From: Lingula anatina
Taxonomy: Eukaryota; Brachiopoda; Lingulata; Lingulida; Lingulidae
Length of the DNA: 64,000 nt
Assembly (NCBI RefSeq): GCF_001039355.2
Contig: NW_019775787.1
Span: 1 to 64,000 of the forward strand
Direction: 5' to 3'
The position numbers and the translations under genes were made by a program. Shown piece by piece: positions 1 through 11,599 of this stretch. The stretch's first letter is position 1; each line of letters begins with the position of its first letter. The notes under the pieces are model-generated. The model worked only from the letters and a program-made list of their open reading frames with translations, had not been told where the DNA came from and ran no database searches.

Positions 1-777
1 CTAGTTAATTTGTATTTTTGGAGTCTGATATGTTATATTGTAGAAATTAACCCTTTTCCCCATGTACAGTGAAATCTTAAGCAAAATGAAAATAAATGGT
101 CATATTTTAAAAGATTTCAGAGAGGAAGAAAATATATTGTTCTGTTGTTTGATGCAGACAACATATGCACGGAGGGGTTGGGGGGGCAAGATTATGCCTC
201 ATCGATTTGATAAAGGCAAAAGCTTCCATTTGCCTAAAACGGGTAAACACATGACAAGTTATCTGGATGTTACTACCTTGTTATCAAGGAAACCGTCTCA
301 TTTAGGATGATTACATGTAATAGACAAGAAGGCACCATGTAAATGGAATCGATAGATCTATGTTTGCCTTTGGAAGCAAAAACAAATTTTACATCTAGTG
401 TGTCAAAAGGTGCCTCAATTATCCTATTCCCTTGTGTTTGAAATAGGGAAACAACAGGACTACATCATAATCTTATTACTTATTTATATATATGTGTACA
501 AGGACCAAGGGAGATAGAATTCCTCATATGTGAGATACTGTGCTGGCTGTGACATTATTGGACACTTGATTGATGTACCTGTCTATCTGACTAGCTGCGA
601 TAGATACAACATTCAGTTTGATTTACGATCTCAAATTCTCTTGCTGATCTTTCGCCAACTGTTTTTTCCTAAAGTCTGCAGTTTAATTCTTTGACATCTC
701 CTCAGCGTTGGACCGAACGCGTAACTGCCCATTTGTTGATAGGCAATTTTAAGATACTAGTATAATATAGTATAAAG
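1..777 (+). promoter_or_regulatory. Upstream region of Kv gene 1, duplicated ahead of Kv gene 2
   Basis: No gene is seen here. From roughly position 240 to the start codon the sequence can be aligned by eye with roughly 3950-4455 upstream of the second channel gene. Shared stretches include the block around 610-640 with 4285-4315 and the block at 708-735 (GCGTTGG..AACGCGTAACTGCCCA) with 4384-4411. The duplication therefore carried the promoter and 5' UTR with the coding exons. No clear TATA box was assigned. Confidence 0.5.
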
Positions 778-1293
778 ATGTCGGGACACGGAAAACATCT
801 CGATCATCAAAATCCGAGGCTGCTAGAAGAGGAAGAAAAGGCTGCAGTCACGATCAATGTCTCCGGAAAGAAATTCACCACGTTTTGGACGACGCTTGCC
901 AAGCGGCCTGAATCCAGATTGGGGAAATTAGCTGAGGACAGGGGGTATATACAGGACAGGGGACATAAGCTTTTCTTTGATCGCGATCCAGCTTATTTCG
1001 GCCCAATTTTGAACTTCTACAGAACAGATATATTACACTTTCCCCATTTTCTGTGCGTGCCTATAATTCGTCTGGAACTTCAGTTCTGGGAGATTGGAAC
1101 AGAAAACTTGGCGCCTTGCTGCAAAGAAATTGTTCAGGATTTTTACAAAGAACAAAAAGAAAAGAAATTATTGGAGAAAGAGTTCAGTCAATTTTCACCG
1201 GTCATTTTTAACCTTAAAGAAGGGACGTGTGATTCATACAGATATCGACTATGGGTGTTCCTAAATATTCCGTCATCATCGCGTGGAGCTAAG
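778..1293 (+). CDS. Kv copy 1 exon 1 (T1 domain)
   Basis: Starts at ATG 778 (MSGHGKHLD) and ends at AAG before gtaaat. It encodes 172 residues: an acidic lead (LLEEEEK), the T1 fold beginning VTINVSGKKF, the Kv3-like FFDRDPAYFGPILNFYRT segment, and the linker to S1. Reading past 1293 enters the intron and stops at 1321, so the longer open frame is not the protein end. Confidence 0.9.
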
Positions 1294-2732
1294 GTAAATA
1301 TGTTGGTAGGCATTTTACATTGAGAGTTTACCATTGGGTATTTTCTTTACCCGTGAAAGCCACTTTTTGTTTCCTGAGATGCATGAAACGCTCATATTAT
1401 TTATCGTGATCCGTGAGTACTGAGTACCCCATCCCCATTTTGTTTCCCGTGAACCGTGAACTGTGCTCACTAACCCCCCCCCCCCCGCCCCCAATGGGGC
1501 ACCATTTAGAGTTATGCTGCTTAGTTAATCTAAAGATAACATGGTAACCCCTTCCGCAGAAAGAAAGAAGGTCATGCTGTTGTTTAACAATATGTGTATC
1601 GATTTCCATTAACGTGACTAGAATCACGTATTTCAGGGGAGAAGTTATTTTCACATTTAGAATATACATAAAACTTGCACATTTCTCTAATCTGTACGTG
1701 TGTGCAATATCTTTTCTGGCGTGGGTACATTGTAATTGTAATATATAAAAGGTACATCTTACCGGTATATTAAAACAATACAGATCAGATAAAGGAAAAG
1801 GTTATTTCTTCCGTGAGGCAAAACTCCAAGAAGCAATTAATTATTTTATAGCATATTAGGCATTAATTCTTAATCAATTTTCTCTGTAGGCTTGGATGGT
1901 CATGTACATAGCGCTGTTGTGGATATCATTTTCATTACTTGCAATGAACAGTACCCCAGAATTTCGCTCTTCAAATGGAGTAAATGCGTCAGCACTTCCA
2001 CACATTTTCAACGAAAAGTTAATCATGCTTTTGACGACCGACGACAATCCGATTATAAAGGTTTGCGACATTGTTTTAAACGTTTTCTTTACATTGGAAA
2101 TTCTGGTGCAATTATTTACAGCGCCCAGTTTGTGCAAAACATTGAAACAATTTCTGTCAGTAAAAGAGGTTTCGTGGTTAGTGATCACGTGGACTACGGA
2201 CATTGCTTTTACAGCAAAGGATTATCTAGTTGAGAAAACCATAGAGGAACAAAGAGAAATCCCTGCTTTTACTACCATGAGAGTTCTTGCGTACCTCAAT
2301 GTCACATTGCGTGTGCTGCGTCTCCTGCGCTTGATACCATTCAGTCGGAACCTTCAAGTAATAATTTTAACCCTCAAAGCAAGCAGCAAAGAAATCGGAC
2401 TCCTTGTTACACTTCTTTTGATGGGAGCGATGATATTTGGACCTCTTATTTTCTATGCAGAAGTAAACGGTTCCGTGTCGAACATTGACAACGTACTTGT
2501 TGGCTGTTGGTGGGCCTTGGTTACCATGACAACCGTTGGCTATGGCGACAAGTATCCATCTGCGTTTGGCGGATACGTAATTGGTGTGGTGTGCGTGGTT
2601 TCAGGGATGGTTTTCACAGGCATTCCTATATCCATTATCAGCAACAATTTCAACAAATATCAGTCGTTTGCCGAGTCATTGAAAGAGAACAAAAGAGCAA
2701 ACGAAAACGAGGAGAGGGTTTCTTTAAGCTGA
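778..2732 (+). CDS. Voltage-gated K+ channel alpha subunit, Shaw/Kv3-like, copy 1 (exons 778-1293, 1890-2732)
   Basis: A pore-forming or modulatory Kv subunit of the plasma membrane, 452 residues. Exon 1 encodes the cytoplasmic T1 tetramerisation domain (about residues 25-125), with the Zn-binding pattern H87-x5-C93-x20-C114-C115 that marks non-Shaker Kv families. Exon 2 encodes S1-S6. The selectivity filter TVGYGD lies at about 387-392, within WWALVTMTTVGYGD. The S6 end NNFNKYQSFAESLKE resembles Kv3. The intron is phase 0: AAG|gtaaat at 1293/1294 and ctgtag|GCT at 1889/1890. Odd points: S4 keeps only about R313, R316, R319 and R325, with the outermost gating arginines absent, and the S6 gate motif PxP reads PIS (G-I-P-I-S at 416-420). 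These traits recall electrically silent Kv subunits. The family assignment is firm; voltage gating as a homotetramer is uncertain. Confidence 0.92.
1474..1492. repeat. Poly-C tract in Kv copy 1 intron
   Basis: C13, then G, then C5, inside the intron at 1294-1889. The intron has no other recognised feature. Confidence 0.9.
1890..2732 (+). CDS. Kv copy 1 exon 2 (S1-S6 and C-tail)
   Basis: Begins GCT TGG ATG after tctctgtag and ends TGA at 2730-2732. S1 is about MVMYIALLWISFSLLAM, S2 contains FFTLEILVQLF with the conserved glutamate, then S3, the sparse S4 (LRVLRLLRLIPFSR), the pore helix and filter, and S6. The C-terminal tail is short, about 25 residues and charged. Confidence 0.92.
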   Translation, partial: AWMVMYIALLWISFSLLAMNSTPEFRSSNGVNASALPHIFNEKLIMLLTTDDNPIIKVCDIVLNVFFTLEILVQLFTAPSLCKTLKQFLSVKEVSWLVITWTTDIAFTAKDYLVEKTIEEQREIPAFTTMRVLAYLNVTLRVLRLLRLIPFSRNLQVIILTLKASSKEIGLLVTLLLMGAMIFGPLIFYAEVNGSVSNIDNVLVGCWWALVTMTTVGYGDKYPSAFGGYVIGVVCVVSGMVFTGIPISIISNNFNKYQSFAESLKENKRANENEERVSLS

Positions 2733-4455
2733 TTATGTTTCGTATTGCCAAATCTGATCTCTTGAATGAGTGGTTAGAGAGTCAGTAAATTCAAAACAAA
2801 ATTACTCAAGACTATATTTCACATTAGATCTACTTGGGATATGTATTATGGTATTTTTCTTTCTTTCTTTTTTTTTTTTTTTTTTGCTGTTTCCTTCAAT
2901 ACTACCGTAAGTTTTAAAAATAATTATAGGTTGTCTCAAAATATAACATATTTAGAAGATACACACTTACGCATTGTTACGTACTAAATAAGATGATTTC
3001 CTTGAGATTGCAAGTTGGGTGCATAACTGCACGCAACTTGTTTTCGATTGTGACAGTCTCATCTGTTGCAATATACTGTATGTTTTAGCGGAGTCATGTA
3101 GTGGATTCCTGAATAAATGAAGTCTTTGATCATTAAGCCATAGCACTCTGATAGAAAAGCCATATGTTGCTCTTGTTGGTGTGCTGAGGAAGTAAATAGA
3201 CAATGTGTAAGAGGTAGGCCTATTCTACATTTTGACTTCAGGGTTTTCCAACTTTCATGATATTTGGCAATTACTTTATGCATGCAGCTTATTACTCAGT
3301 ACACAGCTTGGTCGAACCTTTCTATGTTTATTTTGGTGCAATGCTAATACGTATATATGAAAAGTTTGTCATAATTTTGTCTAAGGGTCGCTGCTTTTGG
3401 CTTTGGCATATACACTGCCATTAAAGATAACTTTATAGATTATTACACAAATCAGAATCGTAACCCAGTGTATACCTATTTTGCTCATAGTTAACAATCA
3501 ATATTATAACAAAACCAAGATTCTGACGATTTTTTTTTCATAAGTGCATACTTCTATTTTCCGATTTTGAATCGTTTACTTGAATGTGCCTGTTTGTGTT
3601 TGTTATATTGGAGTTCTGGAAATTACTTATATTTAATATTTTTTTCCCTTTAATGTTTGCAATGTCAGTTTTATAGTCTTAATTAATAAACATATTAACC
3701 ATCACGTAAATTCGCCCTTTCCATTTATTCACAAACGCGTTTTTTTTTTTCGGATCATATTATTTATTTCAAAATAACTACTTATTTGTTTTACACATTT
3801 TGTTCTTTATCTCGAACTCCTCTGTCTGCTACATATGGCGTCGTTATTATGTCGATGATCAATTCAAAAGCCCAAGGTTTTGACAAAAGCAATAGGCCCA
3901 TTTAAATAATTTAAACGGCTTTAAGCACGAGAGATTTCTATTTTTCCCGAATCATATGACAACTCTTCCGGATGTCACGTCCTTGGTAGTAATACAAATT
4001 ATCTATCACTGAGAGTATTGGGTATATTTAGGATAAATAGGACAATAAAACACCAAGTGAATGATGTCGATCGACTTTTGCCTTTGGGAGGAAACACATT
4101 CTACAGGTAGTATATCACAGATGAAGAAACAAAAGAAGTCATTATAAATTCATCACTCCATGTGTATGAGGAGCAATGGGAAATCGTCATATGTGAAATG
4201 TAACCTTAACAACTGTGCATACAGTATGCCATTATTGAGCATCTGATTAATTTACCTGTCTGTTTGATAGGATGAGATAGATGAAACATTCAGTTTGATT
4301 TACGATCTCAAATCCATCTTCTGATCTTTTGCCCTGCAACTGTTTACCTGAGGCCTGCAGTGTAAATCTTTGACATCTTCTAAGCGTTGGTTCTAACGCG
4401 TAACTGCCCATTGGTTAATAGACAATTAAGGATATCCTGAATAATACGGTATAAG
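2733..4455. other. Intergenic: Kv copy 1 3' flank and Kv copy 2 upstream region
   Basis: No gene is seen. The first ~280 bases match the 3' flank of copy 2 (for example GATTATGTTT right after each stop codon). An AATAAA at about 3111-3116 is a possible polyadenylation signal. From about 3950 the sequence matches the upstream region of copy 1. Confidence 0.6.
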
Positions 4456-4974
4456 ATGACGGGACATAGAAATCCGATTCTTGATCATCAAAATCCGAGG
4501 CTGCTGGAAGAGGAAGAGAAGGCTACAGTCACGATCAATGTCTCCGGAAAGAAATTCACCACGTTTTGGACAACGCTTGCCAAACGGCCTGAATCAAGAT
4601 TAGGGAAATTAGCTGAGGACAGGGGATGCATTAAGGAAAGGGCAGATAAGCTTTACTTTGATCGCGACCCAGTCTATTTCGGCCCAATTTTGAACTTCTA
4701 CAGAACAAATATATTACACTTTCCCCATTTTCTGTGCGTGCCTATAATTCGTCTGGAACTTCAATTCTGGGAAATTGGAGAAGAAAACCTGGCGCCTTGC
4801 TGCAAAGAAATTGTGCAGGATTTTTACAAAGAACAAGAAGAAAAGAAATTATTGGAGAAAGAGTTCAGTCAATTTTCACCGGTCATTTATAACCATAAAG
4901 AAGGGACGTGTGATTCATACAGGTATCGACTATGGGTGTTCCTAAATATTCCGTCATCATCACGTGGAGCTAAG
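4456..4974 (+). CDS. Kv copy 2 exon 1 (T1 domain)
   Basis: Starts at ATG 4456 (MTGHRNPILD), one codon longer than copy 1. It ends at AAG before gtaaat at 4975. The open frame that continues to 5148 reads through the intron and most of the MITE, and is not part of the protein. Confidence 0.9.
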
Positions 4975-6346
4975 GTAAATATGGTGATAGACATTTTACA
5001 TTTAGGCCTCACTCAGAATAAGGGACTAGCTAGTCAAATATGGCCGACCCACTTGAATACTTCCCCATGGAATATCTATTCAATGTCTATTAGCGGGATT
5101 ATTGGGTCGCCATATTTGACCATCGGACTAGTTAGTCCCCTATTCTGAATGGGGCCTTACACTAAAGATGGCACATCTGAGATAATATACTAATAACCTC
5201 ATAAAAAGTAGGTAGGTCGTGTTAATGTCTAAAGATGTGCACCCAATTGCTATGTCCAGAACCATATTATTTTTGAAAGACTACGTGTTTCATACATTTG
5301 TATAGAAATTGTAAACCTTTTTTTTGCATTTGTCCAATACATTTTTATTATCGTTTTCAGGCGTGACTTTATTGAAATAAATAAGTTACAGTATATCGAT
5401 CGTAGTATACATGAGAAACGTTTCCAATCGACAAACCTCCAAATAGCAATTTATCATTTTATAGCATATTGTGGCATTAATTCTTTATCCATTTTCTCTT
5501 TAGGCTTGGATGGTCACGTACATAGTGCTGTTGTGGATATCATTTTCACTACTGGCAGTGAAGAGCATCCCAGAATTTCGAACTTCAAGTGCAGTAAATG
5601 CGTCGGCATTTCCAAACAATTTCAACGAAAAACAAATAATGCTTCTGACGACCGAGAATAACCCGATTGTGAAGGCGTGTGAGGTTACTTTAAATGCTTT
5701 CTTTACCTTAGAAATTTTACTACAATTATTTACGACGCCAAATTTGTGCAAAAGATTGAAACACTTTCTGTTAGTAATAGACGTTTCTTGGCTAGTTGTT
5801 ACGTGGACTGCGGACATTGCCCTAACAACAAAGAGTTATGTAGTTGAAAGAATCGTTGCGGAACAAAGAGAAAATGCTGCTTATATCAGTTTGAAAGTTC
5901 TGATGAACCTATATATGATACTGTGTGTGCTTCGTCTCCTGCGCATGGTACTCTATTGTCGGAACCTTCAAGTGATACTTTTAACCCTCAAAGCAAGCAG
6001 CAGAGAAATCGGATACCTTGTTTCATTTCTTCTGATGGGGGCGATGATATTTGGACCTCTTATTTTTTATGTAGAAGTAAACGGTTCCGTCTCGAACATT
6101 GACAACGTACTTGTTGGGTGTTGGTGGGCCTTGGTTACCATGACAACCGTTGGCTATGGCGACAAGTATCCATCTGCTGCTGGCGGGTACATAGTTGGTG
6201 TTATATGCGTGGTTTCGGGAATGGTTTTCACGGGCATTCCGATATCCATTATCAGCAACAATTTCAACAAATATCAGTCATTTGCCGAGTCATTGAAAGA
6301 GATCAAAAATGGAGATGAAGACAAAGAGACGAAATCTTCAAATTGA
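4456..6346 (+). CDS. Voltage-gated K+ channel alpha subunit, Shaw/Kv3-like, copy 2 (exons 4456-4974, 5504-6346)
   Basis: Tandem paralog of the gene at 778-2732, in the same orientation and about 3.65 kb apart, 453 residues. The T1 domain is nearly identical and keeps the HX5CX20CC zinc pattern. The intron is at the same phase-0 position (AAG|gtaaat; ctttag|GCT). Filter TVGYGD and the S6 sequence GIPIS are unchanged. S1-S4 have diverged most. In S4 the first remaining arginine of copy 1 is cysteine here (ILCVLRLLRMVLYCR), leaving about R317, R320 and R326. With so few gating charges this subunit may be weakly voltage sensitive or act only in heteromers. The intron carries a small transposon at 5005-5156. 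Both copies are open and intact, so both are probably functional genes. Confidence 0.92.
5005..5156. mobile_element. MITE with TTA target duplication (PIF/Harbinger-like), copy 1
   Basis: 152-bp non-coding element in the intron of Kv copy 2. Terminal inverted repeats are GGCCTCACTCAGAATA at the left and, on the other strand, GGCCCCATTCAGAATA at the right; similarity continues to about 31 bp with four mismatches. Direct TTA flanks lie at 5002-5004 and 5157-5159. A TTA/TAA duplication with G-rich ends is typical of PIF/Harbinger. A related copy is at 11046-11228. Confidence 0.8.
5504..6346 (+). CDS. Kv copy 2 exon 2 (S1-S6 and C-tail)
   Basis: Begins GCT TGG ATG after ctctttag and ends TGA at 6344-6346. 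It has the same 843-base length as exon 2 of copy 1. The pore and S6 are strongly conserved; the S1-S2 loop, the S3-S4 loop and S4 carry most changes. The C-tail ends in an acidic and polar run (GDEDKETKSSN). Confidence 0.92.
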   Translation, partial: AWMVTYIVLLWISFSLLAVKSIPEFRTSSAVNASAFPNNFNEKQIMLLTTENNPIVKACEVTLNAFFTLEILLQLFTTPNLCKRLKHFLLVIDVSWLVVTWTADIALTTKSYVVERIVAEQRENAAYISLKVLMNLYMILCVLRLLRMVLYCRNLQVILLTLKASSREIGYLVSFLLMGAMIFGPLIFYVEVNGSVSNIDNVLVGCWWALVTMTTVGYGDKYPSAAGGYIVGVICVVSGMVFTGIPISIISNNFNKYQSFAESLKEIKNGDEDKETKSSN

Positions 6347-9300
6347 TTATGTTTTGTGTTATGACAAATCTGGTCACTTGAACTCGTGGTAAAGAGCCAG
6401 CCAATTAATTCAATTTAAAATTAATTTTGGTCATACCTCTCTCTAGCTGGAATATACATGTACATGCAATATGGAATGTTTTAACTATTTCTTTTCTATT
6501 TAATAACGCTTTTTTTCGAATATGTCAGAGACTGTCTCAGAATAGCTGTAGGAGACGTTTGTACTCGTTGTTACATACCAGATGACATTGATCTTATTGG
6601 TATTTTTAGCCAGCGAAAAAAGCAGCATGTTCATAATCATAGCTTCCCTTGAGGCAATTCGTTCAAATAAGTATATTTTGAAATTAAACCAAGAAATTAG
6701 GCTAAAAATAAGTTTTTGGTAGATTATCTATTTTTGCACTTCTGTAACCTCTCTCTAGCTCAATTTTATTGATTTATGAGACCAAGCAAATAAAAATGTA
6801 GCATTTCAGAAAAGTAATATACAATAATACCTTACTTACTTACTTTTAAGTAAATAGATTAATATAAATTCATCTAGGAAACCGTCCGCAAATTTTGTAT
6901 TTAATTGTCAATTTGTTGCCAGTTCCTCTTATCAATCGGACGTTTTTTTCTTAACTTTTTGTTTTATATTAGTGTCAAAATATGATTTAAATTATGTAAC
7001 ATTAATTCATTGCTTCCCCTTTTCATAGGTAGTTGCAATTTCCACATATTCTAAAAATATTTCTCTACTGGTAGTGAGCACATTAATATTTCTCAATAGT
7101 GCAATATTTAATGGTGACACATTTGATGTCGAATGCAACTCAATAAATGAGCTATGTAATCTCTTTCTGGGCCACTTCGGCGCTTGCGTATTTTTAAATT
7201 AAAGAAATTTTATCGCCAATCGGGCTTTATTCTGAAACGATTTTTTTTGTTCTACGGATTGCACTATGTAGGCTCAATATATTTTACATTTTTGTTCATT
7301 GAATAAATAACTTCCTCGTTTAAAATTGTAACATTTAGATGACTGGTCAGTTATTTGGAACGCCATATACTTTTTAGATGGAAATTTCGACATCAGGTTC
7401 TTTAATTTGAGGGAAGCGAACTCACTACAATGGGAAACCGTCTGTCACGTTACACTGGTAGGTCTACACCTGATAGTTACACTCTGCAGTTATTGATTTG
7501 CACAGATCTGTTCTCACTGTCCTCGTTATTGCCAGACTGCTCACAAAAAGCAATCTAGTATAGGGACACGTTTCCGACCTCAAAAAGCATTGTCATCAGC
7601 TGCTGCAGATCAGTCTTTGTTCATGATAAACCGGGGGAAAGGCTAGAGTTGAATGCAGGCGTCTCGGTTAATGTTTTTACTCTATTGTTAAAAATCGATC
7701 GTTTAAGAATGAACTTCATATTTAATGCAATACACATATACGCCAATTTTTTTCAAAACATTTGTCATGTTTATTTCGCTTCTTTGTTCCCAAATTGGTT
7801 ATCGCAACATAATCTAAGCAGCATAAATTCTGCTTGCTGAATAATTAGTCTAAATTTGATAAATTTGCTGCAAATTACATTTTGCTAAAGGCTGTCAAGA
7901 TGTGAACGACGCCCATCTGTATGCATGCAGCAAAACAACCATATATCAACGGTATACAAACACCACAAATGGCTTTTTAGGATGTTTTACACGTACATCT
8001 ATTGATTTTTAACAATTCATACAACGTTGGCAATAATAGGACGTATATCAATGGGCGTTCAATTTTGACTCTTTGAAAATCTCCAGGCTAAAAAATTTAA
8101 TGGTGCAAGGATTCACGGCCATGCATGGTAAGCAAAGTCTGAATGTATATAATTGTCTTTTACAACTCAGCAGGCCATTGTTTTTAAGAATATTGCAGAA
8201 ACTGTATTCTTTTAAGTAATAAATTCTTTAAATTAGACCATTTTATTGAGTAGAAGCAACACAATTGAACATCAGATTACCTAATAGTTCTAATTTATAC
8301 AGTAAAAGCAAAAGCAAATTACTTCCCAGAAATATATTTTAAGTGATTCCGCAATTATTTTTGTGAAAAATTGATAATTTTCCCGGTTGAAATGATCGAA
8401 CCATTACCGTACATTGCATTGTTGAATTGCTTAATAACAGATATACAGATATAATCGCTGTGTAATTACTGGGTGAGCTTTTTGGATAAATACAACTCGC
8501 CATGTCTTTCTCTGTTTAAGCTTAGAGACTTGGGTAGCCTAAAATTCCACCTCGGTGCGCGTTTTATAAGAAGTCCCTGGTTGGCGTCACCGATTTCAGA
8601 ATTCTGTATTTTTCATTAATTTTTAGTTTGTTGAAACCCCTCTTATAAAAAAAATTCAAGTTATCCAAGCTTTATTTCAAGACTAAAATGAATGTAAGCG
8701 CTTCCATTATTTAGGTGTATTGAACATGAATCCACATAATAAATCTTCAAGGTCCCTGATGCAAGATCCTTTTGTATTGCTTTAATTAAATTGATTGAAA
8801 AGAAATTATAAAATCCAATAAATTGCTGCTCTTGTATATTGCAATTTATTAGCAATGTAAATGATTAACAAAAGATAAGTAAGACTTTAAACACTTATTT
8901 GGGAAAAAAACTTAACACAAGACATCAAAATTCAACGAAGTCAAATACAAACAGCCGAGGAGTCCCATATGCACACAAATAATGACGCTTCTTTTCCCAA
9001 ATACATAATGAATTGGCACTGCATTATGACAATTTTTCATGGGGGCATATTTCAACAAACTTGTAATCATTCCTGTCCCTGAGGAGTCTAATAACTCCTT
9101 ACTTACACCTTCTTACAGAAGACGGAAAAAGAGATACAAACTTTGTGACCTTATGCTAAACAGTGAAGGTCAGTTTACAAATAGATACATGCTACGCCCA
9201 TTCAGATTTGGGTTTTGTAGGCGTCACAATGTACCGAAATCGACATCAGATCCCCACACAAACAAGTATATTTGAATACATGCAAGATGAACCTTAACCT

Positions 9301-9665
9301 GGTCAATGTAACCATTTGACAAAATGTCGTCACAAAAACCCATTGCAGTCAAAATGGACATTAAAACTTCCACACAAAAGAGCTTCCAAAAAAATTCAGC
9401 AATTATTTCAGTATGCTAAAGATTTTGTCACTGTTCATGAACCACTTCCTGCAGGCATCTGAGAAACCCCGCCTTCAGTCAAAAGACGATTTAAGATGTC
9501 TTCATAAATGGCTTGCTATTTATACACATTACATACGAATTTAATCATTTCCATTACTCTGTGTCCATCTGGCGTCAATTTCAGGACAATGTGATGCCTG
9601 CAATAGCATAATAACAATCATATGGAAATATTTGAAAATAACCATTTTTTTATTCTTGCATATGA
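6347..9665. other. Intergenic between Kv copy 2 and ALG8 3' end
   Basis: The first ~250 bases resemble the 3' flank of Kv copy 1. The rest is AT-rich with no recognised gene. The part nearest 9665 should hold the ALG8 3' UTR. Possible AATAAA signals on the minus strand lie near 9648 and 8670; I cannot choose between them. Confidence 0.5.
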
Positions 9666-9915
9666 TTATTCCCTCTTTTTGGATTTTTCTATGCAAATAT
9701 CCTTCCACGTTAACCAATAAAACCGTAGCCATGAGTATGTTACTCCTAAAGCACAATATGCTGATGTGAGCATCAAAGGTATGAACGGAAGTTTTTCGTC
9801 CAATCGTAATAAAGAATGGCCTACACTGCAGTACAGTTGTACTGGAATGAGACCCAAAATATACAATGACTCTGGAATGGATAGTAAAGGTAGACAAAGT
9901 CCTCTTCTTGGTAAC
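9666..9915 (-). CDS. ALG8: ALG8 exon 13 (C-terminus)
   Basis: Acceptor ctctttatcaag|GTTACC at 9915/9916 is the site that keeps phase with exon 12. Other AG sites upstream (after tacatgtag, after gtttcag) break the frame. It encodes the last membrane spans and the basic tail KSKKRE; stop at 9666-9668. Confidence 0.85.
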
Positions 9916-11548
9916 CTTGATAAAGAGAGAATAACATACTCTGAAACAATTGTAATAAATTTTTTCTTCTACATGTAAACCTCTACAGATTGACAAATTC
10001 CTTAAAGTCAATGTACAAATTTGCAGTTTCTGTCATAATTAAGATTTAAATCTGAAAGCATTTAAATGTTGTAAATTCAAAACTGAAATGAATAGCATTA
10101 TTAAGTTTTTCCATTCCATATATGACTAATTATAAAGCAAAAAACAACTGCAGTCTACTATTATTATGTAAGTGCCTAAACAAAAAAAAACTTACCCAAA
10201 TATTTCTCCTAAGCTTGTGAATGCAAATATTGTATAGACCAACATTAAAATAATCTTAATCGGTGTTTCTGAAAAAGTATACATAAGTAAAGAATTGTAT
10301 TGTAACTAACTCAATAGGGCATCATAGACACATATCTTGTACATCCAAACACATAATTATATAAGCAATATATCTGCAGAAATACATGTACTTATTTGCA
10401 CTGCTATAGTTTAATTAATTAAATTTAGCATTACATACTACTATCTTATATAAGTTATTATTGTATTTATATCTATAACGTACAATGTCACCAGCTCTGT
10501 TGCATAAAGTACAATAAATGTAATCTTTATTTATAAATTTTAAAACAAAAGGTAATTAAGTCCATGTACCCAATTAATCTCACTTTTAATTTGGTATGCA
10601 CATGTATATCTTTTCAGCAGAATTCAAAAAGATCTGTATAATCTTATATTATTATATAGTTTAAAGTTTTTTTCATATCATCAGTAAACTGAGACAAAAC
10701 AAACTTCTGATAAAAATCACATTTCATCATGCAAGGACAACATATAATTTTTAGAGTTAACTTACCTGCTATTGTAAACAGCAGTGGAAAGAGAGAGAAA
10801 TGGCCCGTGGTGGCCAGGAATAAAAATAGCTGCCCGTCTCTCTTCTTCTCTAGAGCAAGGAGGCTGGAGAGAACAAAGCTATTTAATACTATGTGTAGTC
10901 GGTTGGTATTACAATGTAAAAAGTGTCAGTGTGTACATTTAAAGAAATCTAATCTTGAACAGTTCTACTGATGTAAGGACATCAGAAATCAAGCTGGTAA
11001 GCTAACAATTTACATATAGCTAAGTATAGCTAAGTATGTGTGTATGAGCGCATTCGAATAGTGGACTAGCAGATCCACGGATGAAATATGGCCAACCCAC
11101 TTGAATGTTAGCTGTGTTATCCCCATGGGAATCTACTCAATGTCTTATCAGGAATTAACTAGCAAGCATTTTAGTGGGTCCTCATATTTGATTCACATAT
11201 CTGTTAGTCCACTGTTTTCAATGCACTCTGTGTGACTTTCAAATACCTTAAGCTGCTATCAGCTCAGAATATGTAATCTACCTTTACAAATCTTTTCTCT
11301 CAAAATACAAATATGTGGTTTACATTTTAACAGCCTTCTCCCATGAAAAAAAGTTTAAGATGCTTACCTCATTGGTATTATAATTAGTAAAATGGCTTTT
11401 TCATGGACATGCCATCCAAACATGAAGGATCCGAACGCACAGAGAGTTAAACAGCGTACAAAACTCTTCGGTCCGTAACAGCCCCTCCACAAAAGGAACA
11501 GCGCAGGCTTAAATTTAAAGTAAAGTCATTATTTCCAAACACACTTTA

Positions 11549-11599
<51 letters not shown>

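Noticed and set aside
62-310. 82-codon frame upstream of Kv copy 1
   Set aside because: No motif, and the aligned upstream region of Kv copy 2 does not keep it open.
4975-5148. Extension of the Kv copy 2 first exon frame
   Set aside because: It passes a good donor (AAG|gtaaat) and reads into a transposon; exon 2 follows in phase after the splice.
9916-9968. Longer ALG8 last exon starting after tacatgtag or gtttcag
   Set aside because: Those acceptors put the conserved C-terminus out of frame with exon 12; the acceptor at 9915/9916 keeps it.
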